From positions 1 to 64,000 of the forward strand of contig JALCNP010000010.1 of assembly GCA_022649135.1 (NCBI GenBank): a stretch of DNA of 64,000 nucleotides, read 5' to 3'. Below the pieces are notes generated by a model. The model worked only from the letters and a program-made list of their open reading frames with translations, ran no database searches and was not told where the DNA came from. Positions 17,242 through 26,626 of this stretch are shown here, piece by piece (the stretch's first letter is position 1; each line of letters opens with the position of its first letter). A program made the position numbers and the translations under genes. This DNA comes from Bifidobacterium sp. (GTDB taxonomy: Bacteria > Actinomycetota > Actinomycetes > Actinomycetales > Bifidobacteriaceae).

Positions 17242-17881
17242 GACGCACCCTCCTTTCCAGAAGCGTCAGCACCACCGACATGGGGATGAGGATGATGGCG
17301 TAGGAGACGACCAGCTCAAACAGGTACTCGTTGGTGTGGTAGTACATGCCGATAAGATCGCGGGCCGTATTGGTCAGCTCGGGTATGGCGATCACGGTGA
17401 AAACCGATGTCTCCTTGACGATGAAGATGGCGTTGGCCGCTATCGCCGGCACACTGCGGGCAAGGCCCTGAGGCAGCGTGACGTAGCGGATCATCTGCGG
17501 AGTGGAGAGACCCAACGCCCGCGCCGATTCGATCTGAATGCGGGGAATTCCGCCGAACCCTCCCTGGAAAGCTCCTGACATGTAGGCGGCACCCAGCACG
17601 GACATGCCGAACACCGCGCAGAACGACGCGGTGAGCTTGATGCCTATCGAAGGGAATCCGTAGTAGAGGAAGAACAACTGTATGAGCAGCGGGGTGTTCC
17701 GGAAAACCTCCTCGACGGCTGTACTCGCCTGAGACAGCACGGGAATGCGGTATTCGCGGAACAGGGCCAGGGCAAGTCCGAGCACCGTGGCCAGAACGAC
17801 GCTGATCGCCGACAGCCTGAGCGTGACGATGAAGGCGCGCGCGAACAGCGGAAGACTGTGAGCCACGATAGTCCAGTTCAT
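17219..17881 (-). CDS. polar amino acid ABC transporter permease
   Basis: A 220-residue permease, the first gene of the importer operon. Seen: LPLFARAFIVTLRLSAISVVLATVLG, EEVFRNTPLLIQLFFLYYGFP (canonical FRNTPLL motif) and the coupling loop IPRIQIESARALGLSTPQMIRYVTLPQGLARSVPA. It forms a heterodimeric channel with the next permease. Start ATG 17881 behind GAGGAACG. Confidence 0.93.
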   Translation of the reverse strand: MNWTIVAHSLPLFARAFIVTLRLSAISVVLATVLGLALALFREYRIPVLSQASTAVEEVFRNTPLLIQLFFLYYGFPSIGIKLTASFCAVFGMSVLGAAYMSGAFQGGFGGIPRIQIESARALGLSTPQMIRYVTLPQGLARSVPAIAANAIFIVKETSVFTVIAIPELTNTARDLIGMYYHTNEYLFELVVSYAIILIPMSVVLTLLERRVRRGSFRTS

Positions 17882-18404
17882 ATCCGTTCGTTCCTCGTTC
17901 CCTCTGATCTTTCAGCCTCCGGAACCGTCGATTGCGGCGGTGTGCGGTGACTTCAAGCAATACTAATGCCTTTCGACCTCTCCGGCCACGGCCTGAGCGC
18001 ACGCCGCCGGTCGTCGGCCACGGTCGATGGCCCGGAAATGTTCCCGTGCCACGGCTCGACCTTAGCGGCATACCGGCGGACAGTGGGCGGTCATGCTTGG
18101 AATTAAGCGGAAAGCGGGACATCGCGTTCCTTCATCGCTTCCCGACGACTATGAAATGAGGTTATGCTCCGTCATCACCTATTCGTATGACCGCATAATG
18201 CGCGTCCGGACGGTGGTTGCGGCGCACACAGGGGTGGGTGCGCCGGTCGCGGTGCGGTATGCGGTTTGGCGCAGGAGGGGGCGCATGAAAAACGGTGGCC
18301 GTCCGTCGGGACGCGGTTTCATGCACCGTGGCCCGGCAGGCGGCCATCTGATTGCGGATATGCGGCCGGGCCAACGGCCCGGACCGTGGGATCCGCAGTT
18401 CCCG
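17882..18404. other. 523-base gap upstream of the amino acid importer; no gene recognised
   Basis: The promoter of the minus-strand importer should lie here. AT-richer patches occur near 17950 and 18160-18200. I see no convincing open frame, repeat or strong hairpin. Short frames across it lack a ribosome-binding site and are probably chance. Confidence 0.5.
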
Positions 18405-18581
18405 TCAGGCCTTCGTGTACTGCGCCGGATTGGCGTCGAACTTCTTCAGGCAGCCGTTGCAGCAGAAGTAGTAGCGCTTTCCGTTGACGTCACGGTAGAG
18501 TCCCTTGGCCTCGGCCTGTGCGGGGTCGACCTTGTGTGTGGGTTTGACGATGCAGTATGTGTCCTGTGCGGTTTGTGCCAT
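18405..18581 (-). CDS. small YHS-domain protein (Cys-rich metal-binding type)
   Basis: A 58-residue protein. It begins MAQTAQDTYCIV and ends FDANPAQYTKA. The core VNGKRYYFCCNGCLKKFDANPAQY matches the second half of the YHS domain, where a tyrosine/phenylalanine-Cys-xxx-Cys turn is followed by KF-x-x-NP-x-x-Y. The usual first CGM motif is replaced by C-I-V-K, so the Cys set is C10, C40, C41 and C44. Such domains occur in copper ATPases and as stand-alone proteins, probably binding metal. The ribosome-binding site AAGGAG lies 7 bases before the ATG. It is on the same strand as the upstream YccF gene. Confidence 0.85.
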   Translation of the reverse strand: MAQTAQDTYCIVKPTHKVDPAQAEAKGLYRDVNGKRYYFCCNGCLKKFDANPAQYTKA

Positions 18582-18781
18582 AGCAGTCTCCTTCGCGATG
18601 TTTCACGGTGATGCCGTATCGACAGGGGCGCCGTGTCGTCCAACTGTCTGCCGACATCTTCACTGTATGCAGGTGCGGGGGAAAAGCGAAGAGACGATGC
18701 GCGAATTACTCGCAGAGAGGAGCGACGGCATGTTTCCTTCATCGCGTGGAGTTGCGCACCCGTTCGCGACGCCGAGCACGT

Positions 18782-19141
18782 TTACAGAATTCGCGCTCCG
18801 AAGGGCATCAGGGCGAGTTGGGCCATTTTGAGCGATTGGATGCCGAAGGGGATGCCGATGATGGTGACCATGGTGGCCAGCCCGGCGATCACGTAGCCGA
18901 ATGCCAGCCACAGGCCGGCGAGAACGATCCAGATGATGTTCACGATCAGCGATCCCGCCCCGCCGCCGTATTCGATCTGCCTGCCGAAGGGGGCAAGCGT
19001 GAGGGATGCCATCTTGAACGCCTGGATGCCGAAGGGGATGCCGATGATCGAGATGCAAAGGATGAGGCCGACCAGCGCCCAGGTGACGGCGAGAACAAGG
19101 CCGCCGAGGAGGATCCAGATGATGTTTCCGATGACTCGCAT
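18782..19141 (-). CDS. YccF-domain inner-membrane protein
   Basis: A 119-residue membrane protein with two copies of the YccF repeat: IGNIIWILLGGLVLAVTWALVGLILCISIIGIPFGIQAFKM and VNIIWIVLAGLWLAFGYVIAGLATMVTIIGIPFGIQSLKM. Each repeat has a hydrophobic span and the IIGIPFG-Q motif. The family is widespread and its function is unknown. Start ATG 19141 behind AAGGA. Confidence 0.88.
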   Translation of the reverse strand: MRVIGNIIWILLGGLVLAVTWALVGLILCISIIGIPFGIQAFKMASLTLAPFGRQIEYGGGAGSLIVNIIWIVLAGLWLAFGYVIAGLATMVTIIGIPFGIQSLKMAQLALMPFGARIL

Positions 19142-19269
19142 GGTCGGGTTCCTTATGGTGTTGCAGACATGGGATTCGAGTGGTGCGCCCCATCATACAC
19201 ATATGCATGCATACATATACATGCATCTGCACCGCAACGGTTTGCATGGGTGCAGGGCAGGCCGATGAC

Positions 19270-19358
19270 ACTCATCGCACGCGCGCGCGGACCGGTAAGG
19301 ATGAGATCATGGAGAGGGTCAACGCGAAGAACTCATCGCACGCGCGCGCGGACCGGTA
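19270..19358. repeat. pair of 28-bp direct repeats with alternating CG core
   Basis: The 28-mer beginning ACTCATCGCACGCGCGCGCG and ending GACCGGTA occurs at 19270-19297 and exactly again at 19331-19358, 61 bases apart, in the 411-base gap before the cytosine permease gene. The CGCGCGCGCG core could adopt Z-DNA. About 70 bases earlier (19195-19230) is a run of ATGCAT/ATACAT motifs. The pair could be tandem regulator sites or a small duplication. Apart from these the gap holds nothing I recognise as a gene. Confidence 0.6.
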
Positions 19359-19552
19359 GCGTCTGCACGCGCGTGCGGCCGTCACGCGGTTTCGGTCTTC
19401 GTCGCCTTAACGCCGTGTTGCGAAGGGTATCATGTCCGAGGCGCATCGGCGGTCGTCTGCTTCGGCGCCTTGGTCCGGAGGGCGTCCTGCGCGCCGGATT
19501 ACACGACATGGCATGCGGCCGACTGTCGGCATGCCGGAAAGGTGATGCCAAC

Positions 19553-21028
19553 ATGACGGCGAGCGATATGCCGACGGCTCTGGACGTGGAGGGCGGGCCG
19601 GTGTCCACGGACGCCTCCGATGACGGTGGGAACTATGAGGATTTCCTCTCCGTCGTTCCCGAGAAGGCGAAGACCACAAGTCTGTGGGGGCAGTTCTGGG
19701 TGTGGTTCGGCGCGAACGTCGCCCCCATCAACTGGCTTCTGGGTGCGCTTGGCGTCCAGATGGGGCTCGGATTGTGGGAGACCTTCGCGGTGATTCTCGT
19801 CGGCAATGTCATTGGCATGTCGATATTCGGACTGATGGTGCTTCTGGGGCAGAGAACCGGCCTCACCGCCATGCTGCTGGGCAGGCGTGTGTTCGGCCGT
19901 TACGGCAATTACGTCCCCGCCACGATCCAGGCCGTCGTCGTGGTGGGCTGGTGCGCCGTCAACACGTGGGTCGTGCTTGATCTGGTGACCGCGCTGCTCA
20001 TGAAAATAGGCCTGGTCAACTCCATCCAGGGTCATTTTCTGCTCAAGGCCTGCATCGGCGCGGTGGTGATGATCGTTCAGGTCGTCGTCTCCCTGTTCGG
20101 CTACAGGGCCATATCCACATTCGAAAAGTGGACGGTGCCGCCGACCGTCGCCATTCTGCTGCTCATGACCGTTGCCGCGTGGGGTTTCATGCACATCGAC
20201 TGGGGCTATGCGGGAACCCTGACGGGAACGGGGACGAACAGGATCGCCGCCATCTCTTCGATCATGACCGCGATCGGCATAGGCTGGGGATTCACCTGGC
20301 TCACCTACGCGTGCGACTACTCGCGGTTCGTCAGCCGTTCCGTTCCGCATAGGAAGCTGTTCGCGGTCAGCGCCCTGGGCCAGGTCATCCCCGTGGTGTG
20401 GCTTGGCCTGCTGGGTGCCACCCTCGCCACCAAATCCGGCGGCATCGATCCCGGGCAGCTCATCGTCGACAACTTCGGCGTCCTCGCCATTCCCGTGCTG
20501 CTGCTCGTCGTGCACGGGCCCATCGCCACGAACATCCTCAACATCTACAGCTTCACCCTGTCGGTGCAGTGTCTTGATCTGAAGATCAACCGCCGCATCA
20601 TCAACGTGTTCGTCGGCTTCGTCGCATGGCTGGGCGTCTGCCTGTTCCTGGGGCTTTCGAACATCGGCACCATTCTTGACGGGTGGCTGTCCAGCGTGGC
20701 CGGGTGGACGGCGGTCTGGGGAGGCATCATGTTCGTGCACTTCCACGTCATCGAGCCGCGGCGCGACGATTTCTCCTCGATACTCGCCGCACCCGGCCGT
20801 GACGGCATCCCTCTGGTGCGCTGGCAGGCGATGGTGTCGTTTTTTGCCGGACTGGTGATGACGTGGATGTTCAGCTACGGCAGCCTCCCCGCCTTCCATG
20901 GTCCGGCGTCCATGGCCATAGGGGGGATCGATCTGTCGTGGCTGGCGGGAATCGTCACATCCGGCGCACTATACTATGTGCTGGCCGCTGCGACGCATAT
21001 CGCGGACAGCAACAGGAGTCTCGCCTGA
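19553..21028 (+). CDS. codB: cytosine permease (NCS1 family)
   Basis: A 491-residue membrane protein with about 12 spans, of the nucleobase:cation symporter-1 family. Seen: [24 protein letters not shown] (the family's N-terminal motif), [27 protein letters not shown] and [16 protein letters not shown]. Start ATG 19553 behind AAAGGTGA. Pairing with a cytosine deaminase gene 181 bases downstream supports cytosine uptake, though other purine or pyrimidine bases are possible for the family. Confidence 0.88.
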   Translation: MTASDMPTALDVEGGPVSTDASDDGGNYEDFLSVVPEKAKTTSLWGQFWVWFGANVAPINWLLGALGVQMGLGLWETFAVILVGNVIGMSIFGLMVLLGQRTGLTAMLLGRRVFGRYGNYVPATIQAVVVVGWCAVNTWVVLDLVTALLMKIGLVNSIQGHFLLKACIGAVVMIVQVVVSLFGYRAISTFEKWTVPPTVAILLLMTVAAWGFMHIDWGYAGTLTGTGTNRIAAISSIMTAIGIGWGFTWLTYACDYSRFVSRSVPHRKLFAVSALGQVIPVVWLGLLGATLATKSGGIDPGQLIVDNFGVLAIPVLLLVVHGPIATNILNIYSFTLSVQCLDLKINRRIINVFVGFVAWLGVCLFLGLSNIGTILDGWLSSVAGWTAVWGGIMFVHFHVIEPRRDDFSSILAAPGRDGIPLVRWQAMVSFFAGLVMTWMFSYGSLPAFHGPASMAIGGIDLSWLAGIVTSGALYYVLAAATHIADSNRSLA

Positions 21029-21209
21029 TGCCTTCGCCGCACGTGCGTGGACTGCGACGGGCCCGTCCGCGTGCATGCGGCGGCAAACCCGTCGGCGTTG
21101 CACAGGGGTCGTGCCGCTTTCGACGGGCCTGCGCAAGCTCTCGGAAGCGGACGGCGGGCGGCGGTGCGGAGGCTTCACGGCGAAGCACGCTACAGGATTG
21201 GAGAATTCG

Positions 21210-22451
21210 ATGATCATTCATGGCGTCCACGTGGAGAACGCGGAGAAGCTTTCGGATGTACGTGTCGATGGGGGAGTGTTCGCCGAGTTCGCCCCCGCGA
21301 TTTCCCCCCGCTCCGGGGAGCGCGTGATCGACGCTCGGGGAGGGCTGCTTATTCCCCCGTTCGTGGATCCGCATGTCCATCTTGACGCCGCGCTCACCGC
21401 GGGGGATCCCGAATGGAACGAGACGGGCACCTTGTTCGACGGAATCCGCATCTGGTCGGAGCGCAAGAAGACCCTGTCCGTCGGGGATGTCAAGAATCGT
21501 GCCAAACAAACCATCATGATGATGGCGGCACATGGCATTCAGTATGTGCGCACGCACATCGATGTGACCGATCCGGATCTGACGGCCCTGCACGCCATGC
21601 TGGAGCTGCGCGAGGAGGTCGACCCGTATGTCGACCTGCAGATCGTCGCCTTCCCCCAGGAGGGCATCCTGTCCTTCCCCCACGGGAAGGAGCTTATGCG
21701 CGAGGCCGTCTCCGAGGGGGCCGATGTGGTGGGAGGCATTCCGCATTTCGAATTCACCAGCGAATATGGATCCGCCTCGTTGAGGTTCCTCATGGATCTC
21801 GCCCAGCGCAACGACCGTCTTGTCGATGTTCACTGCGACGAGATCGACGATCCCGCCTCACGCAATCTCGAGATCCTCGCCACACTCGCCTACGAGAGCG
21901 GGATGGCCGATCGCGTCACGGCCAGCCATACCACCGCCATGGGATCCTACAACGACGCCTACGCGTACAAGCTGTTCCGTCTGCTCGGGATGTCGAAGAT
22001 CAACTTCGTCTCCAACCCGCTGGTCAACATGCATCTCGGCGGTCGTTTCGACACCTATCCCAAACGTCGCGGGCTGACCCGGGTGAAGGAGCTGAACGAG
22101 GCGGGCATCACCGTCGCTTTCGGGGAGGACGACATCCAGGATCCCTGGAGCCCCCTGGGGGCCGGCAACATGCTCGATGTGGTCCGCATGGGGCTTTACG
22201 CCGCCCAGCTCATGGGTTACCGTCAGATTATGGATTCATATCGTTTCGTGACCTACAACGGCGCGAAGACGATGCACATCGCGCAGAAGGATTACGGGAT
22301 CGCGACGGGGAGGCCTGCGAGCTTCGTCATCCTCAATGCGCCTGATTTCTATCACGCCCTCAACGAGAACGTGGAGGTCCTGTACAGCGTCCGAGCCGGT
22401 CGCGTCGTGGCCCAGACCACGCCGCACGAGACGCACGTCGTGCTCGGATGA
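21210..22451 (+). CDS. codA: cytosine deaminase
   Basis: A 413-residue amidohydrolase closely resembling E. coli CodA. Seen: [13 protein letters not shown] (first metal HxH), [23 protein letters not shown] (substrate-binding Gln/Glu), [47 protein letters not shown] and [10 protein letters not shown] with the metal-binding Asp. E. coli has GHDD where this has GEDD, so one second-shell residue differs. It converts cytosine to uracil and ammonia, feeding pyrimidine salvage. Start ATG 21210 behind GGAG. Confidence 0.93.
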   Translation: MIIHGVHVENAEKLSDVRVDGGVFAEFAPAISPRSGERVIDARGGLLIPPFVDPHVHLDAALTAGDPEWNETGTLFDGIRIWSERKKTLSVGDVKNRAKQTIMMMAAHGIQYVRTHIDVTDPDLTALHAMLELREEVDPYVDLQIVAFPQEGILSFPHGKELMREAVSEGADVVGGIPHFEFTSEYGSASLRFLMDLAQRNDRLVDVHCDEIDDPASRNLEILATLAYESGMADRVTASHTTAMGSYNDAYAYKLFRLLGMSKINFVSNPLVNMHLGGRFDTYPKRRGLTRVKELNEAGITVAFGEDDIQDPWSPLGAGNMLDVVRMGLYAAQLMGYRQIMDSYRFVTYNGAKTMHIAQKDYGIATGRPASFVILNAPDFYHALNENVEVLYSVRAGRVVAQTTPHETHVVLG

Positions 22452-22581
22452 TCTCATAGTCCCCGTCGGCGATGAGCCAGCCTGCGGGGGGGGCACCGGA
22501 GCCACCTCCCGACCTCTGTCTCCAGCCTCCCGCCGATTCGGGACTGTGCCGGCGGGGAATCGCGACCCCAGGCTTCCTGTG

Positions 22582-23583
22582 CTATGGCATAGTGCGTTCC
22601 GGAAGGAATGTCACCGGAAGCGAGTAGCGGGTTCCCGCCACCGAGAAGTCCCCGGATATCTCTCTGGTGAGCACATCCACCGCCTTGCGTGCCATGAGCT
22701 TGATCGGCTGCACGATGGTGGGCAGATCGGGCACGAACTTGCGAACGGCGTCGGAGCCGTCGTAGCCGACGATGTCGATGGCGAGTCCGCGTTGCCGGCA
22801 CATTGCCAGCGCCAGTGACGCGGTCATGTCGTCGGCGATGAACAGGCCGTCAAGTTCCGGATTCCCCTCCAGGATCGAATCCAGAGCGGCCACTTTCCCC
22901 TGGTATGGCGCGGACCAGTCGATGGGAAACACCTTCGGCTCCAGACCCTTCTCCTGCAGAACCTCCTCGTAGCCGCGGCGACGTTCGTAACTGTATGGCG
23001 CCGCTTGCGATTCGATGCTGTTGATGTGTCCGATCCGCCTTGCCCCGCGTTTCCACAGCGCTTCGGTCGCGAGTCTGCCGCCCTGGTGATTGTCCGAGCT
23101 CACCACGGGTATGGAGCGGGTGGTGATTCTGTCGATGGCCACGAGGGGGAGGTTCGGCTGCTGGTAGGTCTGGATGTCGGTGTTGTGCGACCCCACGATC
23201 ATCCCGTCTGCCTGGTTCGCGAGGAGCAGGTCGAGGAACTGCCGTTCCTGGGCGGAATCGTTGCTGCTGTTGCATAGCAGGCATTTGTAGCCGCGAACGT
23301 AGAGCTCGCGCTCGAGTTCGTAGACCATATCCCCGTAGAATGGATTCTGAGTCGTCGGAAAGATCAGGCCTATGAGGCGGCTTTGCTTGCCCCACAGGGT
23401 GCGTGCGCTCTCGTTGGGATGGTATCCGGTTTCCCGGATGGCGGCATGCACTCGGGAGATGGTTTTGTCGCTCAGCGACCCCCGGTTGTTCAATACCCTC
23501 GACACGGTGGTTGCGGACACCCCTGCGCTGCGGGCCACGTCGTCGAGTGTCGGGCGTCGGAGGGTTGCCTTGCGTCGTGCCAT
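22582..23583 (-). CDS. LacI-family regulator of the beta-fructofuranosidase operon
   Basis: A 333-residue repressor. The helix-turn-helix is PTLDDVARSAGVSATTVSRVLNNRGSLSDKTISRV near residues 10-45, followed by the hinge and a periplasmic-binding-like sugar domain (LIGLIFPTTQNPFYGDM onward, VGYDGSD, LPTIVQPI). It is divergent from the sugar carrier and GH32 genes, and the spacer holds two excellent palindromes, so it is very probably their repressor, relieved by sucrose, fructose or a derivative (inference). Confidence 0.9.
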   Translation of the reverse strand: MARRKATLRRPTLDDVARSAGVSATTVSRVLNNRGSLSDKTISRVHAAIRETGYHPNESARTLWGKQSRLIGLIFPTTQNPFYGDMVYELERELYVRGYKCLLCNSSNDSAQERQFLDLLLANQADGMIVGSHNTDIQTYQQPNLPLVAIDRITTRSIPVVSSDNHQGGRLATEALWKRGARRIGHINSIESQAAPYSYERRRGYEEVLQEKGLEPKVFPIDWSAPYQGKVAALDSILEGNPELDGLFIADDMTASLALAMCRQRGLAIDIVGYDGSDAVRKFVPDLPTIVQPIKLMARKAVDVLTREISGDFSVAGTRYSLPVTFLPERTMP

Positions 23584-23820
23584 GTTCTTCCCTTCGCCGT
23601 GAGCTTCTTGTGCGTCGTAACAATCTTAGGTTCTTTTGTAGCGCACGGGAACGAGGTCGTCGCCGGAGGCATCTGATTGCTGGCGACTGCTCCGGGTCGG
23701 TGCCGGCTGGCGGCGTGGCATCGTGGCAGGGGCGTCGTGGAGGGGAGCTTGTCAGGTTGCGGTCGACGGATTGCTTATGTCGGTTTGCATGCCTGTCAGC
23801 GCAGTGATATTCTTGACTAA

Positions 23821-23924
23821 TTGTCAAACGTATGACAATCAGTAACAGGTATAAGAAATTATGTAGGACAATGAAGTTGTAGTCAAAATGTCAAACGTAT
23901 GACATTTTGTGACTACGTATGACA
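23821..23924. promoter_or_regulatory. LacI operators between the regulator and sugar carrier genes
   Basis: TGTCAAACGTATGACA occurs at 23822-23837 and at 23889-23904, each centred on the CG typical of LacI sites. The second lies in a 26-bp near-perfect palindrome (23884-23909). A third imperfect copy (ACTACGTATGACA) is at 23912-23924, ending 31 bases before the carrier start codon. Centre-to-centre distance of the first two is 67 bases, suitable for looping. The 372-base divergent gap otherwise holds no gene. Confidence 0.85.
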
Positions 23925-23955
23925 TTGTGTGACTGTGTTGCCGGAAAGGACAATC

Positions 23956-24810
23956 ATGGAAATCATAGTGGCTCTGATCCCCTCGATCCTGTGGGGGCTG
24001 TATTCCCTGATCATACCGAAGATCGGCGGAAACTCAGGACAGCAGACCTTGGGCGTCACGCTCGGGGCGTTGCTCTTCGCTGTGCTGTCGTTCCCATTCA
24101 CGCCTCATCACTACACGACCCTCAACGTGGTGGTGAGCATGGTCTCCGGATTCATCTGGGCGATCGGGTGCCTGTATCAAGTGAAGTCCTTCAAGGAAAT
24201 GGGTGTTTCGCGCACCATCCCGATTACGACCGGCATGCAGCTGATAGGCACCGGTCTCGTTGGCGTCCTCTTCCTGCATGAGCTTGGATCCGGCGCCGCG
24301 CTCGGGCTGGGCGCCGCCGCCCTGATCGCCTTCATCATCGGCATCACCTTCACCTCGTATTCCGAGAAGAAGGAGAAAACCGCCAGTATGGGGAAGGGGA
24401 TGCTGTTCGTCACCCTCTCCTCGGTCGCCATCATCATCTACGTCGTTCTTATCGAACTGTTCAACGTCTCCTCATTCGACGTCGTCCTGCCGCAATCCGT
24501 TGGCATGGTTCTGGGGGCGTTGGCAATCACTGCGAAGGCCGAGAACCGCGTGAGCTCCACAACCGCGCGGCTCATGATTCCCGGAATTCTGTGGGCTGCA
24601 GGTAACCTCATCATGTTTTATTCCAACGGTTCGTTGGGCGTCGCCATCAGCTTCCCCCTGTCTCAGCTTGGTCTGATCATCTCCACGATCGGCGGCATGC
24701 TCGTCCTCAAAGAGGCCAAAACCCGCAAGGAGCGAATCGCCGTGGGCTTCGGCCTCCTGTTCGTCTTCCTTGGCGTCGTGCTGATAGGAATCGCCAGGGC
24801 AGTTCAGTAG
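23956..24810 (+). CDS. GRP-family sugar uptake protein (GlcU/RbsU type)
   Basis: A 284-residue protein with about ten short membrane spans, of the glucose/ribose porter branch of the DMT superfamily. Seen: IVALIPSILWGLYSLIIPKIGGNSGQQTLGVTLGAL at the start, MVSGFIWAIGCLYQVKSFKEMGVSRTIPITTGMQLIGTGL, and the half-repeat LMIPGILWAAGNLIMFYSNGSLGVAISFPLSQLGLIIS. Firmicute members carry glucose or ribose. Here it precedes an intracellular beta-fructofuranosidase, so sucrose, fructose or short fructans are likely substrates (inference). ATG 23956 with AAAGGA upstream is preferred to a GTG 27 bases earlier. Confidence 0.86.
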   Translation: MEIIVALIPSILWGLYSLIIPKIGGNSGQQTLGVTLGALLFAVLSFPFTPHHYTTLNVVVSMVSGFIWAIGCLYQVKSFKEMGVSRTIPITTGMQLIGTGLVGVLFLHELGSGAALGLGAAALIAFIIGITFTSYSEKKEKTASMGKGMLFVTLSSVAIIIYVVLIELFNVSSFDVVLPQSVGMVLGALAITAKAENRVSSTTARLMIPGILWAAGNLIMFYSNGSLGVAISFPLSQLGLIISTIGGMLVLKEAKTRKERIAVGFGLLFVFLGVVLIGIARAVQ

Positions 24811-24851
24811 AGACCATCCCAACGACCGTTCCAGACATCGGAGAGCAAACA

Positions 24852-26327
24852 ATGGACATCAATGAAGAAATGAACACGACCAACAGCAACCGCGCCGCCG
24901 AGGAATGGGTATCGTCGCACGCGGCGTCGATTAATCCGCGCTACCGGCTTGGATATCACCTCATGCCCACCGTCGGCTGGATGAACGACCCCAATGGGCT
25001 GGTGTATTTCCAGGGCCAGTATCATGCGTTCTATCAGCATCACCCCTATTCCGCAGAGTGGGGACCCATGCACTGGGGGCACGCCGTCAGCGACGATATG
25101 GTGCATTGGCGTCGCCTCCCCATCGCGCTGGTCCCCGGCGGGACGGGGGACCGCGACGGATGCTATTCAGGCAGCGCCGTTGACGATGACGGGGTCCTGA
25201 GCCTGATTTACACCGGCCAGGTCTTCCACAGCGGTGATATACAGCCGTTCAACGTCGATTTCACCGAAACCCAGAACCTTGCCACCAGCACCGATGGCAT
25301 CCATTTTGACAAGTCATCGCGCAACCCCGTCATCGCGCACGCCCCGAAAGACAATTCGCGCAACTTCCGCGACCCCAAAGTCTGGCGACATGGGGGATGG
25401 TGGTACGGCATCATCGGCAGCTCGACGGTTGACGATGACGCCCGTGCGCTACTATACCGCTCGCACGATTTGCGGGAATGGGAGTATCGCGGCGCGATCG
25501 CCCACTCGGAGGGGCGCGTGGGGCAGATGTGGGAATGTCCGGACTTCTTCGAGGTCGACGGAAGCCACGTGCTGCTTTTCTCTCCCGTGGGGATGCAGGC
25601 CCAGGGGAACAGATACCGCAACGTCTTCCAGACCGGATATCTGCTTGGCGACTTCGACTACGAGTCCTCCACGCTCACGCACGGCACCTTCGAGGAACTC
25701 GATCGCGGCCATGACTTCTATGCCTCCCAGACGCTCGAGGCACCCGACGGAAGACGCATCTGCATGGGATGGATGAACATGTGGCAGACGCCCATGCCCG
25801 AGCAGCAGGACGGCTGGGCGGGCGCGCTTACGCTGCCGCGCGAACTGCACGTGGTGGACGGCACTGTGAGAATGACGCCGATAGCCGAGCTGCAGTCGCT
25901 GCGGTCGGGAACGGTCACCGAATGTTCGGCTGTTGTCCGCGATCGCGAGATCCTCGCCTCCCTGGAAGCAAACCGGTGCGAGATCCTCGTCTCCTGCGAG
26001 GGCATCACCCGCAGCGAGATGACCGGCCTGTCGTTCGACATCGGTCTGGACTCGCCCGTCACCTTCACCTACGACCGGTCCCGCGGCCTGCTCAGCCTTG
26101 ACCGGGGCGGCGAGGACGGCGTGCGCGCCTACGAGTGCGGGACGCTGGATCATCTTGATCTGCATGCGTATCTCGACAACTCGTCCCTGGAGATTTTCGT
26201 CAACGACGGACTGGCGACGTTCACCAGCAGAATCTACCCCGCTGCGCCCGCCACCCTGATGATGCGGACCGGTGACGAGGGCGTGCGCGCCAAGGCGGTT
26301 GTCTATTCTCTGGAATCCATCGGGTAA
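24852..26327 (+). CDS. beta-fructofuranosidase (GH32 sucrase)
   Basis: A 491-residue glycoside hydrolase family 32 enzyme. Seen: GWMNDPNG near residue 46 with the nucleophile Asp, FRDPKVW near 175 with the transition-state Asp, and MWECPDFF near 228 with the acid/base Glu; a C-terminal beta-sandwich follows (VDNSSLEIFVNDG pattern). No signal peptide, so it acts in the cytoplasm on imported sucrose or short fructo-oligosaccharides, releasing fructose and glucose. It lies 41 bases after the carrier gene in the same operon. A GC-rich hairpin follows at 26371. Confidence 0.94.
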   Translation: MDINEEMNTTNSNRAAEEWVSSHAASINPRYRLGYHLMPTVGWMNDPNGLVYFQGQYHAFYQHHPYSAEWGPMHWGHAVSDDMVHWRRLPIALVPGGTGDRDGCYSGSAVDDDGVLSLIYTGQVFHSGDIQPFNVDFTETQNLATSTDGIHFDKSSRNPVIAHAPKDNSRNFRDPKVWRHGGWWYGIIGSSTVDDDARALLYRSHDLREWEYRGAIAHSEGRVGQMWECPDFFEVDGSHVLLFSPVGMQAQGNRYRNVFQTGYLLGDFDYESSTLTHGTFEELDRGHDFYASQTLEAPDGRRICMGWMNMWQTPMPEQQDGWAGALTLPRELHVVDGTVRMTPIAELQSLRSGTVTECSAVVRDREILASLEANRCEILVSCEGITRSEMTGLSFDIGLDSPVTFTYDRSRGLLSLDRGGEDGVRAYECGTLDHLDLHAYLDNSSLEIFVNDGLATFTSRIYPAAPATLMMRTGDEGVRAKAVVYSLESIG

Positions 26328-26370
26328 CAATCCTCGGGTAGCCCTTTCCGCATCGTTTCCAGGTTTCAGT

Positions 26371-26403
26371 GGGGGAGGCACGGCATCGGGCCGCGCCTCC
26401 CCC
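26371..26403 (+). terminator. GC-rich hairpin after the GH32 gene
   Basis: Arms GGGGGAGGC and GCCTCCCCC enclose a 15-base loop, about 45 bases after the GH32 stop. No T-run follows. A likely operon terminator. Confidence 0.6.
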
Positions 26404-26436
26404 CGCTCCTGCCGAACACGACCGACCCGGGTTTCG

Positions 26437-26467
26437 TTGTGCGCGTACCGACGCCGAATCCTATAAT
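26437..26467 (+). promoter_or_regulatory. possible promoter of the alcohol dehydrogenase gene
   Basis: A consensus -10 TATAAT at 26462-26467 with a partial -35 TTGTGC at 26437-26442, 19-base spacer, would start transcription about 150 bases before the ATG at 26627. The long leader has no open frame with a good ribosome-binding site. Confidence 0.5.
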
Positions 26468-26626
26468 GGAGACGCAGTGTTTGGCGAAGGGTTTGTGCCG
26501 TTGCGACCAAGGATGTTCGTGACGGACGAGGTTGTTCGCCAATTGTGGTGCCGGGGGCCTTTCGCCCGTGCGGGCACCGTTTCCGATTGCGACGAAGCAA
26601 CCGGAGGAAGTAGGGAAGGAGTTATC

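Noticed and set aside
19270..19358. Phage or element attachment site
   Set aside because: The direct repeats flank only 33 bases and no integrase or tRNA is nearby.
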